This document shows, piece after piece, positions 62,270 through 64,000 of a stretch of 64,000 bases of DNA (positions are counted from its first letter, which is position 1; every line of letters begins with the position of its first letter). The stretch is from Margaritifera margaritifera (taxonomy: Eukaryota > Mollusca > Bivalvia > Unionida > Margaritiferidae): positions 6,975,501-7,039,500 of the forward strand of contig JAQPZY010001684.1 of assembly GCA_029931535.1 (NCBI GenBank). Direction: 5' to 3'. The translations under genes were made by a program, and so were the position numbers. The notes beneath the pieces are model-generated. The model worked only from the letters and a program-made list of their open reading frames with translations, had not been told where the DNA came from and did no database searches.

Positions 62270-62580
62270 TTTATGACACTTCATCCTTCAAATTTATGAC
62301 ACTTATTCCTGCAAATTTATGAGACTTATTCTAACGCAAGGAACTGTACGATCCCATTATCATGAGACTTATTCTAACCCAATGAACAGTACGATCCCAT
62401 TCGATCCCATTATCATGACACTTATTCTCACCCAAGGAACAGTACGATCCCATTATCATGGCACTTACTCTAACCCAAGGAATAGTACGATCCCATTCGA
62501 TCCCATTATCATGAGACTTATTCTAACCCAAGGAACAGTACGATCCCATTACCATGAGACTTATTCTAATCCCATTATCC
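62270..62580. repeat. 43/53-bp alternating minisatellite
   Basis: The unit reads catgagacttattctaaccc then aaggaacagtacgatcccatt. Every second unit carries a 10-bp internal duplication (cgatcccatt twice), so short and long units alternate, giving a 96-bp period. Partial, more diverged units lie at 62270-62320. Confidence 0.92.
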
Positions 62581-62813
62581 TCCACCTTATGGTTATTTCC
62601 ATCTGGTTGAACTGTGTGTTTTTGTTTTATGTGATTTTATGTATCTTGCTTTATGGTATGTGATCTTTTTAAGTATGCCAGCATTGTAATCTGTTCCTTT
62701 AATCTACTTGTTTTCTTAAACCACATCCTGGGGTGATATTTGTTTGAGAAGTTTCTTTGAAAATTTAATCGTCATCCAAATAAATACCTTTTCCCATCCG
62801 TATATGAAATATA

Positions 62814-62998
62814 AGAGTGCTTGTCACCCTTTTTATTTTCATATTTATTAATGATATTGAAGAAAATTTTATTAATAGTGGTGTTTAAGGTAAGGGCGTA
62901 GGTATGCTACAACTGTTTATGATTGTATATATAGATGATCTAGTTATATTATCTGAATATAAACAAGGCGCTTAAAAGATCTTGAGGTAATAGAAACA
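62814..62998 (+). pseudogene. reverse transcriptase fragment with YIDD motif
   Basis: Plus strand near 62814-62850 reads CLSPFLFS. A neighbouring frame then reads FINDIEENFINSGV, and near 62900-62960 GMLQLFMIVYIDDLVILSE. This is the palm region of a LINE reverse transcriptase (usual form LSPLLFS-x-Y-IND-x-E then G-x-x-x-LF-x-x-YADD-x-x-x-S). The catalytic aspartates of Y-x-DD are kept, but a stop follows GV and the frame shifts. It is cut off on both sides; the left part of the protein is not readable. It is a different lineage from the 57.4-kb relic, which has the FADD type. Confidence 0.7.
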
Positions 62999-62999
62999 A

Positions 63000-63349
63000 A
63001 AAAGTCCTGGTTTTAAAGAAATTTCCATCCCCTCATCCCACCCACCCCCTCAAAAAAACAACAAAATAAAATAAATATTAAATAGTCGCTCCCTTACATT
63101 GGCAAGCACGAAAAATAGATAATGCCAAGTCACGCTTTTCTCTATGTCAGCCACAGGTAAATGTCTGAGTGCTGGGAAAACGGTCACGTTTAACTTTAAA
63201 ATGCATTAATTACACTTGTTCACACCCATGGCGAAAAGTTGTATATTTGAATACCACATGTGCTCCATTGTAATTTTGACTGTACATTGATGTAAATAAA
63301 CGTGTGAACTTGTGTGCTTATCTCCTCTTTGCCGATGGGTCTTTCACTG

Positions 63350-63386
<37 letters not shown>

Positions 63387-64000
63387 AAAAAACTATTGAA
63401 CTTCACTACAAGGAGAGCAGGACTTTGTTTATGATACCCTGTTATGCAAAGATATACATTTGCTTGTAGATATTGAGTTTCTTTAATCTGTCGTTATTTC
63501 TTTCGTTATTTCTTTCTCGCGTGCGGCCTTATAAAATTGACTGCTAGAAGAATTCGAATATGTTTTACTCAGAATACGTAGGAAAGCGCGAAATTTGTGT
63601 TTTTTTTCTTTCACATCAAAACATACCTATTACTTATACACACACGAACACACACACACAAACACACACACAAACACAGAGAAAATAGTTACATTTAACG
63701 CAGTTTTATATTAATTATATTGACTGGATATTTGAAATAAATTAGTGAATCTTTGTGCCAGTATAATTGAATAACTCACTCAAAATAGAAAATGCTGGAA
63801 AAACCAGATAGATAGATATCCAGTTCTTAACATTTTTACTGCTGTTATCTGTATGTAACATGTCACTGCCAGGCCATGTGTTGCAAAGTAATAATTCAAT
63901 GAATGACTAAGAAGTTGAAAATGATATTAACAATGAATGTTTGAAATCGGATGCTAGAAGTGATGATTTACTATACGCCTTTCTGCTTGTTAATAAATGA
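63000..64000. other. non-coding stretch
   Basis: (TC)n(TG)n at 63350-63386 and an interrupted CA tract at 63640-63680. No gene recognised. Confidence 0.45.

Overview
The window is animal nuclear DNA that is AT-rich, gene-poor and crowded with repeats. It most likely comes from a bivalve mollusc. The reasons are a divergent IL-17-like cytokine gene, a tRNA-derived SINE whose body ends in the GGCGTTAAACCC type common in bivalves, relics of several non-LTR reverse transcriptases, a Penelope-like GIY-YIG relic, and very many long (AT)n, (CA)n, (GA)n and (CATG)n microsatellites. The species cannot be fixed from the sequence alone.

Only one coding sequence looks intact and ordinary: the IL-17-like gene at 43172-43738 (minus strand). 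A splice acceptor lies directly before its ATG and a poly(A) signal directly after its stop codon. A decayed THAP zinc-finger exon (42300-42672, plus) lies beside it. Other gene-like material is mobile-element debris: a THAP exon, a DUF3504/Crypton-type recombinase relic (52690-53200), a SWIM-type zinc-finger relic (35650-35965), a GIY-YIG endonuclease (38030-38617), and reverse transcriptase pieces near 10.6-11.8, 12.7-14.0, 54.9-55.3, 57.4-58.2 and 62.8-63.0 kb.

Layout. 0-7 kb: a 40-bp minisatellite, then a 1,815-bp solo LTR with a perfect 5-bp target duplication. 7-19 kb: several copies of one decayed LINE family plus other dispersed repeats. One copy (10423-11824) carries a twin-priming 5' inversion and is bracketed by 52-bp direct repeats. 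A 1.1-kb inverted-repeat element at 17009-18093 carries tRNA-like box B sequences in its arms. 19.2-21.65 kb: a compact, higher-GC, minus-strand cassette of at least four overlapping or near-abutting reading frames, broken by a stop and frameshifts. It looks like the structural-gene block of an endogenous DNA virus or Polinton-like element and is the most unusual object here. 22-33 kb: microsatellites, a hairpin and a duplicated 350-400 bp block, no recognised gene. 33.6-35.4 kb: second solo LTR, inverted, with its own perfect 5-bp duplication. 35.6-44 kb: SWIM, GIY-YIG and THAP relics, paired hairpins at 39.1-39.24 kb, and the IL-17-like gene with a (GT)n(GC)n tract upstream. 44-55 kb: higher-order and simple tandem arrays (47.0-47.4 and 51.2-52.4 kb), a SINE, a Crypton relic and a 177-bp hAT-type MITE with a perfect 8-bp duplication. 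55.5-56.7 kb: third copy of the LTR, internally deleted. 57-64 kb: LINE relics and two short minisatellites.

The window does not show a set of cooperating cellular genes. It records repeated insertion and decay, with one immune-cytokine gene embedded in it. Dispersed copies were matched by eye, so identities are approximate; junctions, duplications and stop codons were read directly.
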